A DNA stretch of 64,000 nt from Aquimarina sp. AU474 (GCF_900312815.1 NZ_OMPE01000009.1:1-64000); one strand, 5' to 3'. Counted from the first letter of the stretch, positions 17,032 through 25,689 are shown. The notes: a model not told the origin generated them from the sequence alone. A program made the numbers and translations.

Positions 17032-17113
17032 AACATAGCTAATTATTGCTTAATCGAAAGCTTACTACTTTTAATTTCCGTACTAATCATAGCCTAATCG
17101 TTGTACAGCATTT
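17010..17113 (+). repeat. attC-like site 15
   Basis: Left part CTACAAAGTGTATAA, then ATAGCTAATTATTGC pairing imperfectly with GTACTAATCATAGCC, right core GTTGTACAGCATTT (17100-17113). The right core is complementary in 11 of 14 positions to the end of the next cassette at 18337-18350. Confidence 0.72.
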
Positions 17114-17221
17114 GGACTCATCTTAAATGACAAGAATGTAATGTAGTCTATTTTTTTGTAACCCAAACCCCATTTTCATCGTCTCAATAAAATAATTGAA
17201 CAATTATTTATATCGAAAAAA

Positions 17222-18325
17222 ATGAAAGTTACCTCCTTTTTAAAGCACTGGTTATTTACTCTTATCCTTCTAGTTTCTTTATTTCAGACAACCCATGCAC
17301 AGAAATTTGAAGCGAAAATTGACAGTTTGTTAAATTCAAAATATGAATCAAAGGTTCCTGGAGCCGTTTTTTTAATTGCAAAGAATGGAAATGTAATCTA
17401 TAAGAAAGCATTTGGTCTAGCAAATCTTGAACTAAACACTCCAATGGAACCTGAATATGTTTTCGAAATAGGTTCTATAACAAAACAATTTACGGCTATC
17501 GCCATTTTAATGCTATTGGAAAAAGGTGAACTCAATTTGAATGATGATATCACTAAGTACATTCCGGATTATCCTACTCATGGAGAGACAATAACAATTC
17601 ATCATTTATTAAATCATACTTCTGGTATAAAAAGCTATACCAGAATGAAAGCTTTAAAAGATATTGCAACAAAGGATCTAACACCCATCGAACTCATAGA
17701 TTTCTTTAAAAATGAACCTATGGATTTTAAGCCGGGAGAAAAGTATAAATACAATAATTCTGGCTACATCATTTTAGGTTATATCATAGAGTCTATATCA
17801 AAACAAAGCTACGCCAGTTTTATCGAAGAGCATATATTCAAAAAACTAGACATGAATTCGTCATTATTTGCAAGCCATAGGAAGGTCATAAAAAACCGAG
17901 CTTCGGGATATCATAAAAAAGAAGATTACATTAACGCAATGCATATAAGCTTTACACTGCCATATGCGGCAGGTTCCTTAATGTCCAACGTAGACGATAT
18001 GTTAACATGGCAAGAGGCTATTACTCATAATCGATTAGTACGCAAAAACACGATCGATAAAGCCTTTATTAATTATACATTAAACAATGGAGATCCTATT
18101 AACTATGGTTATGGATGGCATATTAAAGAAATAAATGGAACTCCAAGTAGAGAACATGGAGGGAGTATCTTTGGTTTTAAATCAATGGGGGTATATCTTC
18201 CTCTTAAAGATATTTACGTTATCGGATTAAATAATTGTGATTGCAATTCACCTACGAAAATCACAAGAGAAATTGCTAAGTTAGCCATTGACGAATTTGT
18301 TGAACTGGAAAATGATAAAAATTAA
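17222..18325 (+). CDS. Serine hydrolase, beta-lactamase class C type
   Basis: A 367-aa protein with a signal peptide (residues 1-26, cleavage after THA). The penicillin-recognising fold is shown by SITK at 85-88 (nucleophile Ser85), YNN at 177-179 and EHGGSIFGF near residue 314. It belongs to the large class C beta-lactamase/DD-peptidase/esterase group and should act in the periplasm; activity on beta-lactams cannot be claimed from sequence. About 110 nt separate it from the core of site 15, enough for a promoter. Single-gene cassette. Confidence 0.9.
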   Translation: MKVTSFLKHWLFTLILLVSLFQTTHAQKFEAKIDSLLNSKYESKVPGAVFLIAKNGNVIYKKAFGLANLELNTPMEPEYVFEIGSITKQFTAIAILMLLEKGELNLNDDITKYIPDYPTHGETITIHHLLNHTSGIKSYTRMKALKDIATKDLTPIELIDFFKNEPMDFKPGEKYKYNNSGYIILGYIIESISKQSYASFIEEHIFKKLDMNSSLFASHRKVIKNRASGYHKKEDYINAMHISFTLPYAAGSLMSNVDDMLTWQEAITHNRLVRKNTIDKAFINYTLNNGDPINYGYGWHIKEINGTPSREHGGSIFGFKSMGVYLPLKDIYVIGLNNCDCNSPTKITREIAKLAIDEFVELENDKN

Positions 18326-18336
18326 GGGTCAGTAAA

Positions 18337-18513
18337 AAACGCTACACAACAATGTATAAGAGAACATAGGACTTTTGTGTTTAATCGAAAGGTTTATGTT
18401 GATTTGCCAAGTCGCCAAATATAAAATTTGAAGTTTACTAAAAATGATAAAAGCAAAATATTTATATTTGGTTTAGTACCTGCCCTACGTTTCTTATTCT
18501 AAATGTTGGCGGT
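18337..18513 (+). repeat. attC-like site 16
   Basis: GCTACACAAC, GTATAAGAGAACATAGG pairing with CCCTACGTTTCTTATTC, right core GTTGGCGGT (18505-18513). The right core is the exact reverse complement of ACCGCCAAC at 18980-18988. The loop is shared with 16754-16845. Confidence 0.88.
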
Positions 18514-18609
18514 CATATAGGAAATATTACACAAAATAGCATCAAGGATGGATATTGAAATGAATTAGATAATAAGAAAAATTGAATTTAAGATATAACC
18601 AGAAATTAT

Positions 18610-18966
18610 ATGCTAACTGACATTAATCCGAAATTACCAATGCGTGATAAAAGTGTTACGCGAGAATTTTACTTAAATCGATTAGGGTTTAAAGAATTTG
18701 GAAGTGCTGATTTTGATGGCTATTTGATGATCGAAAAAGATCAAATTCAAATTCATTTTTTTGAATTTAAAGAACTTAACCCAAAAGAGAATTACGGACA
18801 AGTTTATATTCGAACCGACAATATTGAAGAGTTTTATAAATCATTATTGGATAAGCAAACTGAAATTCATCCAAATGGAAAATTGGAAACCAAACCTTGG
18901 GGGCAAAGGGAATTTGCCCTGCTTGACCCAGACAATAACCTTTTGACATTTGGTCAAAATATTTAG
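18610..18966 (+). CDS. VOC protein, bleomycin-resistance-like
   Basis: A 118-aa single VOC domain: LPMRDKSVTREFYLNRLGFKE at the start, HFFEFKE in the middle and REFALLDPDNNLLTFGQ at the end. The size and the paired beta-alpha-beta pattern match the bleomycin-resistance-type VOC proteins that work as dimers and sequester drugs, though a metal-dependent enzyme is also possible. Bounded by a perfect 9-bp terminal match, so a clean single-gene cassette. Confidence 0.88.
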   Translation: MLTDINPKLPMRDKSVTREFYLNRLGFKEFGSADFDGYLMIEKDQIQIHFFEFKELNPKENYGQVYIRTDNIEEFYKSLLDKQTEIHPNGKLETKPWGQREFALLDPDNNLLTFGQNI

Positions 18967-18979
18967 GAATAAAAAACGA

Positions 18980-19116
18980 ACCGCCAACAATACCTATGAA
19001 TCCATTGCGGCAGAAATTCCTAACAGAATCTCAAGCGTATTTTTTATCTTAGGCACTTTACCAGAATTGCACTTTGTACATTTCGGTAACAAATCATAGC
19101 CTTAACGTTAGCTACA
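18980..19116 (+). repeat. attC-like site 17
   Basis: ACCGCCAAC, CCTATGAATCCATTGCGG pairing with TTCGGTAACAAATCATAGCC, right core GTTAGCTACA (19107-19116). The right core is the exact reverse complement of TGTAGCTAAC at 21073-21082. Confidence 0.88.
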
Positions 19117-19132
19117 AGCCGAATAAAGAAAA

Positions 19133-20251
19133 ATGGAAATTATTTTAGGAATAGGTATTGGAGTAAATCTATTAGCAATTTTTCAATTATTGAAAGGAAA
19201 AAACGCTAAACTTATTTCTACTAAAATAACTATTTTAATTAATATAATTTGGACTATTAGGTTTGTTTTTTTTCTATTAAAAGGTACTGAAATAGCTTCA
19301 AAATTTCCAATCTTATTAATGTTAGATCAAAACTTGTTATTGTTAGACAGTGTTGTTTTATGGCTATATTCAAAATCTTTATTAAATACCACTAAGTTTA
19401 AATTTCAAGTATTACTTAATTTTCTTCCATTCATATTAGGGTTGTTCTTTTCAATAATTAGTTATTCATCTGTTCCTGATGAATTAATTGTAGAACAATA
19501 CATGAAAATTGAAAATAACATTAGCAATAACAAATCTCTTTTTTCTATAGAGGTTTTAGTTTTTATCCTAATAGTAATTACAATATCAATCGTTTATTTT
19601 GGTAAGAGTATAAAAGAGATAAAAAAGTTTAATATTATTCTTTATAATCATTTTTCTAGCCTAAAAAATATAAGTGCAAATTGGATTTTAAAGTTTCATG
19701 GCTTATGGGTATCTCTTTTCTTATTTCCAATTATACTGTATTTTCTTAATTATATGTATCCTATAATTAATATTAGACTATTGTTAGGTTTTATAATTGT
19801 GATTCAGATATTATTATCATTTATTTTTAATTCAAATGTAATATCTCAAAACTATGTTAGTATACCTGAAAAAGTTATTTCAAAACAAGATAACAAACCA
19901 ATAAAACATTTTAAAGATAAATTAAGTGAGTTAAAAAGGGTTCTAGAAACAAGTCAATATTATCAAGATGAACACCTTTCGTTAGTTAAACTTTCAAGTT
20001 ACCTCAATATTAAACCTATAGAATTAACTGAAATAATTAAGTACAGTAAGTTTGATAATTTTTATGATTTAATAAATACATATAGAGTTGAATCTATAAA
20101 AAAAGAGCTCATAACATCTACAGAACAAATTATGATTATTGCTTATGATAACGGTTTTAATAGTAAATCTGCTTTTAATAGAATATTTAAAGATAAAACA
20201 GGGCAAACGCCAAGTGCCTTTAGAAATTTAAACAAAAATACGTCCCAATAA
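19133..20251 (+). CDS. Membrane-anchored AraC-family regulator
   Basis: A 372-aa protein with about seven membrane segments (residues 1-235) and a C-terminal AraC DNA-binding domain (about 270-368). The signature GFNSKSAFNRIFKDKTGQTPSAFR is clear. This architecture is common in Flavobacteriaceae and is thought to sense a membrane signal directly. The CPBP gene follows 65 nt downstream with its own promoter, and both lie in one cassette bounded by a perfect 10-bp terminal match. The protease gene is therefore the likely target. Confidence 0.88.
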   Translation: MEIILGIGIGVNLLAIFQLLKGKNAKLISTKITILINIIWTIRFVFFLLKGTEIASKFPILLMLDQNLLLLDSVVLWLYSKSLLNTTKFKFQVLLNFLPFILGLFFSIISYSSVPDELIVEQYMKIENNISNNKSLFSIEVLVFILIVITISIVYFGKSIKEIKKFNIILYNHFSSLKNISANWILKFHGLWVSLFLFPIILYFLNYMYPIINIRLLLGFIIVIQILLSFIFNSNVISQNYVSIPEKVISKQDNKPIKHFKDKLSELKRVLETSQYYQDEHLSLVKLSSYLNIKPIELTEIIKYSKFDNFYDLINTYRVESIKKELITSTEQIMIIAYDNGFNSKSAFNRIFKDKTGQTPSAFRNLNKNTSQ

Positions 20252-20263
20252 TATTAAAAGGAC

Positions 20264-20292
20264 TTGTATACTTTTGGCTGCCACTACTTTTG
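20264..20292 (+). promoter_or_regulatory. Bacteroidota-type promoter before the CPBP gene
   Basis: TTG at 20264-20266, an 18-nt spacer, and TACTTTTG at 20285-20292 fit the TTG/TAnnTTTG consensus. It lies 25 nt before ATG 20317 and overlaps the alternative start at 20290, arguing for the later start. Confidence 0.6.
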
Positions 20293-20316
20293 TTTCAAAT
20301 TAAAATTTATATTATT

Positions 20317-21000
20317 ATGAAAAAAGTTTGGCAAAAGACTCCTGCTTGGTTAAAAGCAATATTTTTAAACATTATTTTATTATATCCAATTATAACTATT
20401 AATCAAATAATTATACAACTTAACCTTACATACTTTCCAAAGTATGGTATTGGTCTAATACTAGTTTTGATTACCCTTTATCTTTACTGGAAAGTTATAA
20501 ATAAATGGAATCTATTTACAAATAAAGATGATATTAAAATAAGTTTCAAGTTTGATATTTTAGATAAAAAAAATATGTTAAGCATCATAGGTTTAGGCTT
20601 GTTTACTTTTATGGTTATACACTTTAGTTATATAATTTTCAAAATAGAAAACACACCACAATTAGAATTTATAAACTCATTTTCAAATTATAATGCTATA
20701 ACAGCCATACCACTTTTGTTAGGATTAGCACTTACAGCAGGTGTAGCAGAAGAAGTTACGTATAGAGGTTTTATGCAGAATACCACGCACAGAAAATACT
20801 CTAAAATTCTAAGTTACATAATTATTGGAGTATTATTCTCAATCATGCATTTTTTACCATTAGAGTTAATACTACCTTATATTCTAATTTCTATAGCGTA
20901 TAGTTACATTGCAGATAAACAAAAATCAATTGGCCTGGTAATATTCACACATTTTTTAGTTGATTTTGTTATATTTTTATTGATTTATTATAACGTATAA
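20317..21000 (+). CDS. CPBP-family intramembrane metalloprotease
   Basis: A 227-aa polytopic membrane protein with CPBP motif 1 EEVTYRG (residues 145-151), a histidine in SIMHFLPLE and another in FTHFLVDF near the C-terminus. All catalytic positions are present. The frame opens at 20290 but that codon is inside the promoter; ATG 20317 (MKKVWQK) is chosen. It forms a regulator-protease pair with the AraC gene upstream. The substrate is unknown. Confidence 0.9.
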   Translation: MKKVWQKTPAWLKAIFLNIILLYPIITINQIIIQLNLTYFPKYGIGLILVLITLYLYWKVINKWNLFTNKDDIKISFKFDILDKKNMLSIIGLGLFTFMVIHFSYIIFKIENTPQLEFINSFSNYNAITAIPLLLGLALTAGVAEEVTYRGFMQNTTHRKYSKILSYIIIGVLFSIMHFLPLELILPYILISIAYSYIADKQKSIGLVIFTHFLVDFVIFLLIYYNV

Positions 21001-21072
21001 TTATAAAGATAAATTCTTTGAACATGTACACTTAATTTTTAAAATATAATTTATTAAAAACTGCGTAAAACC

Positions 21073-21213
21073 TGTAGCTAACGACATATAAAAAATAGTG
21101 GTTTAAGTACTTAAACAAAAATGAAATGTATAAATTTAAGGTCAATTATTATATAAAAAAAATAGTGCTTAAAACTCACTACTTTTCATGCGCAAGGCCA
21201 TTAACTCCAATTT
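21073..21213 (+). repeat. attC-like site 18 (ATAAAAAATAG type)
   Basis: TGTAGCTAAC, CATATAAAAAATAGTGG pairing with CTCACTACTTTTCATGCG, right core altered to ATTAACTCCAATTT (21200-21213). It matches the next cassette end (21605-21619) in 10 of 14 complementary positions. The loop has TATAAATTTAAGGTCAA, shared with 47657-47673. Confidence 0.85.
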
Positions 21214-21227
21214 AAAACCGCAAAAAA

Positions 21228-21605
21228 ATGAAGGTTACAGCTGAAAAAAATGAAAAAGTCGCCAATATGATCTTTGCATCTATTTACCCTCTTTACTGGA
21301 ATAGATTGGAAAAGCATAGTAGAACAAGAGAAGAGTTCCATCAAGTAATAGAGTGGTTTACTGGTTTTGATGAAGATAAATTACAAACACTAATTGCAGA
21401 GAAAGTAACGTTTAGGACGTTTTTTGAAAAAGCAAAAATTCATCCCAATGCACACATGATTAAAGGAGTTGTTTGTGGTTATCGAATTGAAGAAATAGAA
21501 GATGAATTTGAAGTGTATAAACAATGTAGACGTATGGAAAAACTGATTGATGAATTGGCAAAAGGTCGTAAAATGGAGAAAATTTTACGTGAAGAAAAGA
21601 AATAA
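21228..21605 (+). CDS. DUF2200 protein
   Basis: A 125-aa soluble protein of the DUF2200 family. Characteristic segments are FASIYPLYWNRLEKHSRTREE, VIEWFTGFDEDKLQTLI, MIKGVVCGYRIEEIED and the C-terminal KLIDELAKGRKMEKILRE. The function of the family is unknown; members are small single-copy cytoplasmic proteins in many bacteria. Single-gene cassette with partial terminal match. Confidence 0.88.
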   Translation: MKVTAEKNEKVANMIFASIYPLYWNRLEKHSRTREEFHQVIEWFTGFDEDKLQTLIAEKVTFRTFFEKAKIHPNAHMIKGVVCGYRIEEIEDEFEVYKQCRRMEKLIDELAKGRKMEKILREEKK

Positions 21606-21735
21606 AAACTGGTGTAAACACAGTATATAATTCATTGCCAGCACTCGCCTTCACGGATTTTCTATTCGGTTTGTGTTTGTTAAATTAGTGCTCGTAATAC
21701 GCAATAAACCATACACGAGCACACTAACAAATTAA
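21605..21735 (+). repeat. attC-like site 19 (long type)
   Basis: AAAACTGGTGTAAAC, AGTATATAATTCATTGCC pairing imperfectly with ACGCAATAAACCATACACG, conserved loop GGATTTTCTATTCGGTTTG. The right core is degenerate (CGAGCACACTAAC). Confidence 0.75.
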
Positions 21736-21763
21736 TATAGATTATAACTAAGAAACTATCTAG

Positions 21764-21977
21764 ATGAAAAAAGTTGGAATACTATTTTCTTTAATTTTAA
21801 TTACTTTTTTATTGAATTCTTGTGGAGCAATTACCAAAGCGACTTTAAATAGTAAACTCACCGAGGAAAATGGGATTTGCTGAAAATGCTAAACAAATTA
21901 AAAAATTCGTGAAGGTACCTAAACTCAAAAATACGATTGAATTTTCAGAAAATAAAAAAATAGTTATTCGTAAATGA
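21764..21977 (+). pseudogene. Broken small lipoprotein gene
   Basis: ATG 21764 opens a short lipoprotein (lipobox LNSC, Cys20) that stops at TGA 21881-21883 after 39 codons. A second frame from ATG 21870 continues for 35 codons (MGFAENAKQIKKF) to TGA 21975-21977. Its stop overlaps the start of the AraC gene (ATGA at 21974). A single frameshift near 21860-21880 would restore a lipoprotein of about 70 aa translationally coupled to the regulator. Alternatively these are two tiny overlapping genes. Confidence 0.5.
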
Positions 21978-23092
21978 TTACTTTTCTCAATTTCATAATT
22001 GCTACAGGGTTGACCATCACTATAATGACTTTGGTTCTCATATTAAAACAAGTTGATAAACGACTTCCGCAAATCATATTGATTGCATTCTACTTCTTGA
22101 TATTTTTTATGTTACTCAATTTATATACTGCCATACATCAGTTATCTATTCCTTTTTATGTGAGCTTTATTCCGCATGATATTGCTAGGTGGTTAATCGG
22201 CCCACTACTCTACTTATACGTTAAGTCATTGTTTTTGTCACACGACCGTATTCGTAAATCAGCATTATACCATCTGATCCCAACGACAATGTATCTTTTA
22301 TTTTTTTCAATTCCGCTGCTGATTGAAAAGGTTTCTCCCACAACAAAAATTAGTTACTTGGATGTTTTTTACATTTATGAAGATTGGCTAACAACCCTTA
22401 CTAGCTTATACACTTTAGTTTATTTAGTAGTCATACTTTATAGCTTAAAAAAATATGTAAAAAAGATTAAATCCAATTATTCTAACCTCAATAAAAATGA
22501 TTTGAATTGGGTTAAGCTTTTAATAATTGGTGGTGTTTTGGTGGTAGGCTTTGATTTTTCCATTAGCTTGTATCAAAACATCATTAAAGGTTTGGAAATA
22601 AATTCTGGTGTATTTACACTTATTGCCATTATTGTATTAATTTCCTATTTAGGCTATTATGGAATAGGACAGTCCAACATATTATTACCAAAATTTATAT
22701 TACAAGAACATAAATCAACATTAAATATCCTTAGTAGCTCTTCTTCAGATCAGATTAATGAACTCGAAAACAAACTGAAGAAACTTTTACAAGAAAAAAA
22801 ACCATATCTAAATCAGGAATTAACTTTAATAGAATTAGCAAACTTAATGTCTATAACTGATAAAAAATTATCTGCTCTCCTTAACAACCATATGAATATT
22901 TCCTTTTATGATCTAATTAATGGATATAGGGTAATGGCTGTAAAAAAAACCATAGATGCTGAAGAATTTAAAAATTACACCTTATTAGGAATAGCCCTTA
23001 CTTGCGGGTTTAACTCAAAAGCTAGCTTTAATAGAGTCTTTAAAAAAGAGACAGGACTTTCACCCTCTCAATATAAAAAAGGTCTCAAATAA
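21974..23092 (+). CDS. Membrane-anchored AraC-family regulator
   Basis: A 372-aa protein with about seven membrane segments in the first 235 residues and an AraC domain at about 260-370 (TLLGIALTCGFNSKASFNRVFKKETGLSPSQYK). It has the same architecture as the regulator at 19133 but a clearly different sequence. It overlaps the end of a small broken lipoprotein gene and is followed after 86 nt by the S41 protease gene. With no site between them, the two form a regulator plus peptidase cassette. Confidence 0.88.
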   Translation: MITFLNFIIATGLTITIMTLVLILKQVDKRLPQIILIAFYFLIFFMLLNLYTAIHQLSIPFYVSFIPHDIARWLIGPLLYLYVKSLFLSHDRIRKSALYHLIPTTMYLLFFSIPLLIEKVSPTTKISYLDVFYIYEDWLTTLTSLYTLVYLVVILYSLKKYVKKIKSNYSNLNKNDLNWVKLLIIGGVLVVGFDFSISLYQNIIKGLEINSGVFTLIAIIVLISYLGYYGIGQSNILLPKFILQEHKSTLNILSSSSSDQINELENKLKKLLQEKKPYLNQELTLIELANLMSITDKKLSALLNNHMNISFYDLINGYRVMAVKKTIDAEEFKNYTLLGIALTCGFNSKASFNRVFKKETGLSPSQYKKGLK

Positions 23093-23178
23093 AACTCAAT
23101 AGGTCTCAAAAGAACCATTAAGGCGCTTTACAACATATTTTGCAATTGTTTTGTTTATAAAAAGCTAAAAGTAATATT

Positions 23179-24414
23179 ATGAACAAAATAAATTGGATAA
23201 TTATCATATTTACATTCATCACATGTCTTTCTTGTAATGGCATAAAATATTATGATTCTTACAAAATAACTGCAAAAGAAAAGGCTATAGCGCTCAAAAA
23301 AATTGCTAAAACCTTAAGAGATGACGGTTATGCTTTTAATCAAACATTTGACGATATAGATCTACGATTAGCTGCATATCAAGATTTGATTGATACTACA
23401 ACTACGATTGGCTCTTTTGTTTCTTCTCTAAAACCAGTATTTGAAAGCTATGGTGTTTCCCATTTACGCATTAGAACACCAAATCAAGTAACGAATAGGC
23501 AGAAAGGAACGCATGTTGGTATAGGCGCTAGCTTAGTACGTACCGACACGGGATACTTCGTTAGTAGAATAGTCAAAAATGGGGTAGCTGATCTAGCCGG
23601 TATCAAAGCAGGAGATTATCTTATTAATGAAGATAACCACCCAATTACCTCACGCAGACAATTAAAACATACTTTAGGTAAAGTAACAACTATTCAACTA
23701 AAACGAAACCATACACACAAAACTTTTAAAGTTAAGTATTTTGAACATCCTATTTTTTCAAAAGACAGCTTATATTGGCATAATGCCGAAATAGCAGTTA
23801 TTTCCATCAACAGTTTTAGAAGTGGTACTTACGATAAAAATCATGTTGAATCTATGTTTGCCAGTGCAAATCAAGCCAAAAAGATTGTTCTGGACTTAAG
23901 AAGCAATGGAGGTGGGGCATCCAGCAACTTGAAACATCTTTTAAGTATGATCATACCAAGTAATGTAATTTGCCAATATTTCATATACAGGAAAGATCAC
24001 GAGGGTTTTGTAAAAGAGTTCCAAAGACATCCTCATTCCTTCAAGGAATTGGTTAACTATAGCAAACGTACATTCAAACCTGCATTTCGCTTTTGGTGGA
24101 ACAAAAGATACCAAGGAGACATCGTAGTGATTATAGACGAAAACTCTGGAAGCGCAGCAGATATTTTTCCTGCATGTGTAAAAGATCTTAAAAGAGGTAC
24201 CATTATAGGAAAAAAATCTATTGGACATGTTTTATTTGGTGAGGTTAAAACACTCAATATGGGTATGGATTTACTTTATCCACACGGAGAAGCTGTCAGA
24301 CTTAACAAAACTATCAATTTGGAAGGTCATGGGTGTAAACCTGACATTGTTTTTTCTAGAGAAAAGACGGCTAATACTGCATTTATTTATCAGTTCATTA
24401 CTGATCAAATGTAA
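23179..24414 (+). CDS. S41-family peptidase with PDZ domain
   Basis: A 411-aa protein with a hydrophobic export signal and a possible lipobox (CLSC, Cys19). A helical N-terminal region is followed by a PDZ domain (about 105-185; VSRIVKNGVADLAGIKAGDYL) and the S41 (C-terminal-processing) peptidase core. VLDLRSNGGGASS and ENSGSAADIF (nucleophile Ser) are diagnostic, and the Lys of the dyad is probably in IGKKSIG. It should act in the periplasm on protein C-termini. Likely controlled by the AraC protein upstream. Confidence 0.9.
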   Translation: MNKINWIIIIFTFITCLSCNGIKYYDSYKITAKEKAIALKKIAKTLRDDGYAFNQTFDDIDLRLAAYQDLIDTTTTIGSFVSSLKPVFESYGVSHLRIRTPNQVTNRQKGTHVGIGASLVRTDTGYFVSRIVKNGVADLAGIKAGDYLINEDNHPITSRRQLKHTLGKVTTIQLKRNHTHKTFKVKYFEHPIFSKDSLYWHNAEIAVISINSFRSGTYDKNHVESMFASANQAKKIVLDLRSNGGGASSNLKHLLSMIIPSNVICQYFIYRKDHEGFVKEFQRHPHSFKELVNYSKRTFKPAFRFWWNKRYQGDIVVIIDENSGSAADIFPACVKDLKRGTIIGKKSIGHVLFGEVKTLNMGMDLLYPHGEAVRLNKTINLEGHGCKPDIVFSREKTANTAFIYQFITDQM

Positions 24415-24563
24415 ACAGTTAGTAACAACGCTTATAATTAATTACTAACGCAAGTTGATTGTTTAGGCTACCTTTTCTTACAAATCACTATCTTAACTCA
24501 ATAGAACAAGCCTAACGGATTATAGCACAACTAAATCATACGCAAGATCGTTGTACATAATGC
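24415..24563 (+). repeat. attC-like site 20
   Basis: CAGTTAGTAACAAC, GCTTATAATTAATTAC pairing with GCACAACTAAATCATACGC, right core GTTGTACATAATGC (24550-24563). The cassette to its right has lost its end, so no partner for this core is found. Confidence 0.82.
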
Positions 24564-24579
24564 AAAAAATCATCATTGG

Positions 24580-24897
24580 ATGAAAATACAGATTAAACTT
24601 TTAACAATTGGACTTTTATTATGTACTATAATTTCCTGTCAACAATCCGAAAAAAATAATAGTCATCAAGAAATAGAAAAATATACAAACGAAATATTTG
24701 ATAGTTTAGTCAATATCAAGCGAGACTTACATATGAATCCTGAATTATCAGGGCAAGAAGAAAGAACTTCTAAAATTGTTGCCAATTATTTAAAAGATTT
24801 AGGTTTGGAGGTCAAGACAAATATATCTGGAAACGCAGTAATTGAGATATCCATTGCAATTCACTATCTTTCAGCTATGATGGGAAATTATAGTTAA
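24580..24897 (+). pseudogene. Truncated M20-family amidohydrolase (5' fragment)
   Basis: The first 90 residues are the N-terminus of an M20 metallopeptidase/amidohydrolase lipoprotein. It has lipobox IISC (Cys20), then SLVNIKRDLHMNPELSGQEERTSKIVANYLKDLGLEV, the usual start of this family (400-450 aa). After NISGNAV the sequence departs into a short unrelated tail and a stop. All metal ligands are missing, so it cannot be active. About ten nt after the stop is the right half of a cassette site, suggesting one deletion removed the rest of the gene and the left half of its site. Confidence 0.8.
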
Positions 24898-24900
24898 TTT

Positions 24901-24936
24901 TCTGCAACGAGCCATACACAAAGCACTGTTTGCAAT
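24901..24936 (+). repeat. attC-like site 21, right arm only
   Basis: GCAACGAGCCATACAC followed by ACTGTTTGC is a typical right arm with an altered core. No left arm precedes it; the truncated M20 gene runs straight into it. Confidence 0.6.
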
Positions 24937-24978
24937 TTTAGAAAAAGAACAAAACTCAACATTCTACAATAAAATCAT

Positions 24979-25689
24979 ATGAGTATATTCTCTTATCATC
25001 TTGTCAAAATACCATTTACACTGGCAATAAAAGGAATATTTTCAAACCCAATCTCAAAGAATACTAAAGGACTAATTCATTCAGAATATATGACCGCAAT
25101 GACATTAGGTTCACCTATCATATCCCCTTCTCGATTTTTAATAAGACAAGTAGCTATTTTTGCGCAATGGGAAAACGAAAAAGATTTAGAAAATTATTTA
25201 GAAAAAAATAAATTCGGAAAAATTCTAACCAAAGGTTGGCATACGCGTTTGTCATTTATAAGAGATTGGGGTAAAATAAGTGGATTCAAAATACCTGAAC
25301 AGAAAGTTAAATTGGAAAACGTATCATCTCCTGTTGTTGCTGTTACAATTGCAAGAATGAAACCTTTTGAGATTCCAAGATTCTTACATTGGGGGAGACC
25401 AGTTGAAAAATTAGTTCGGGACCATTCAGGAGCCATACTTTCATTAGCTTCAATTAGATTTCCAAATACTGTATCTACCTTTTCTATTTGGAAAACAGAG
25501 AAAGAAATGACTAATATGGTTCATGGTCACAGTGTTATGCCAAAACCGCAAAGACATTCAAATGCAATGAAGGAAAGAGAAAGAAAAAAATTTCATTTTG
25601 AATTCGCAACCTTGCGTTTTAAGCCCATTTCTGAATTTGGATTGTGGAAAGGGCAAGGAAACTTCATCCCAAGCCTAAAAAACAATTAA
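24979..25689 (+). CDS. Spheroidene-monooxygenase-like (CrtA-like) protein
   Basis: A 236-aa soluble protein resembling the CrtA-like family, a dimeric ferredoxin-like fold duplicated once. Features include HWGRPVEKLVRDHSGAILSLASI and the C-terminal FSIWKTEKEMTNMVHG plus ERKKFHFEFATLRFKPISEFGLW. True CrtA oxidises carotenoids with haem, but no carotenoid genes are near, so the substrate is open. It is followed after 9 nt by an unknown gene with which it forms a unit. Confidence 0.65.
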   Translation: MSIFSYHLVKIPFTLAIKGIFSNPISKNTKGLIHSEYMTAMTLGSPIISPSRFLIRQVAIFAQWENEKDLENYLEKNKFGKILTKGWHTRLSFIRDWGKISGFKIPEQKVKLENVSSPVVAVTIARMKPFEIPRFLHWGRPVEKLVRDHSGAILSLASIRFPNTVSTFSIWKTEKEMTNMVHGHSVMPKPQRHSNAMKERERKKFHFEFATLRFKPISEFGLWKGQGNFIPSLKNN

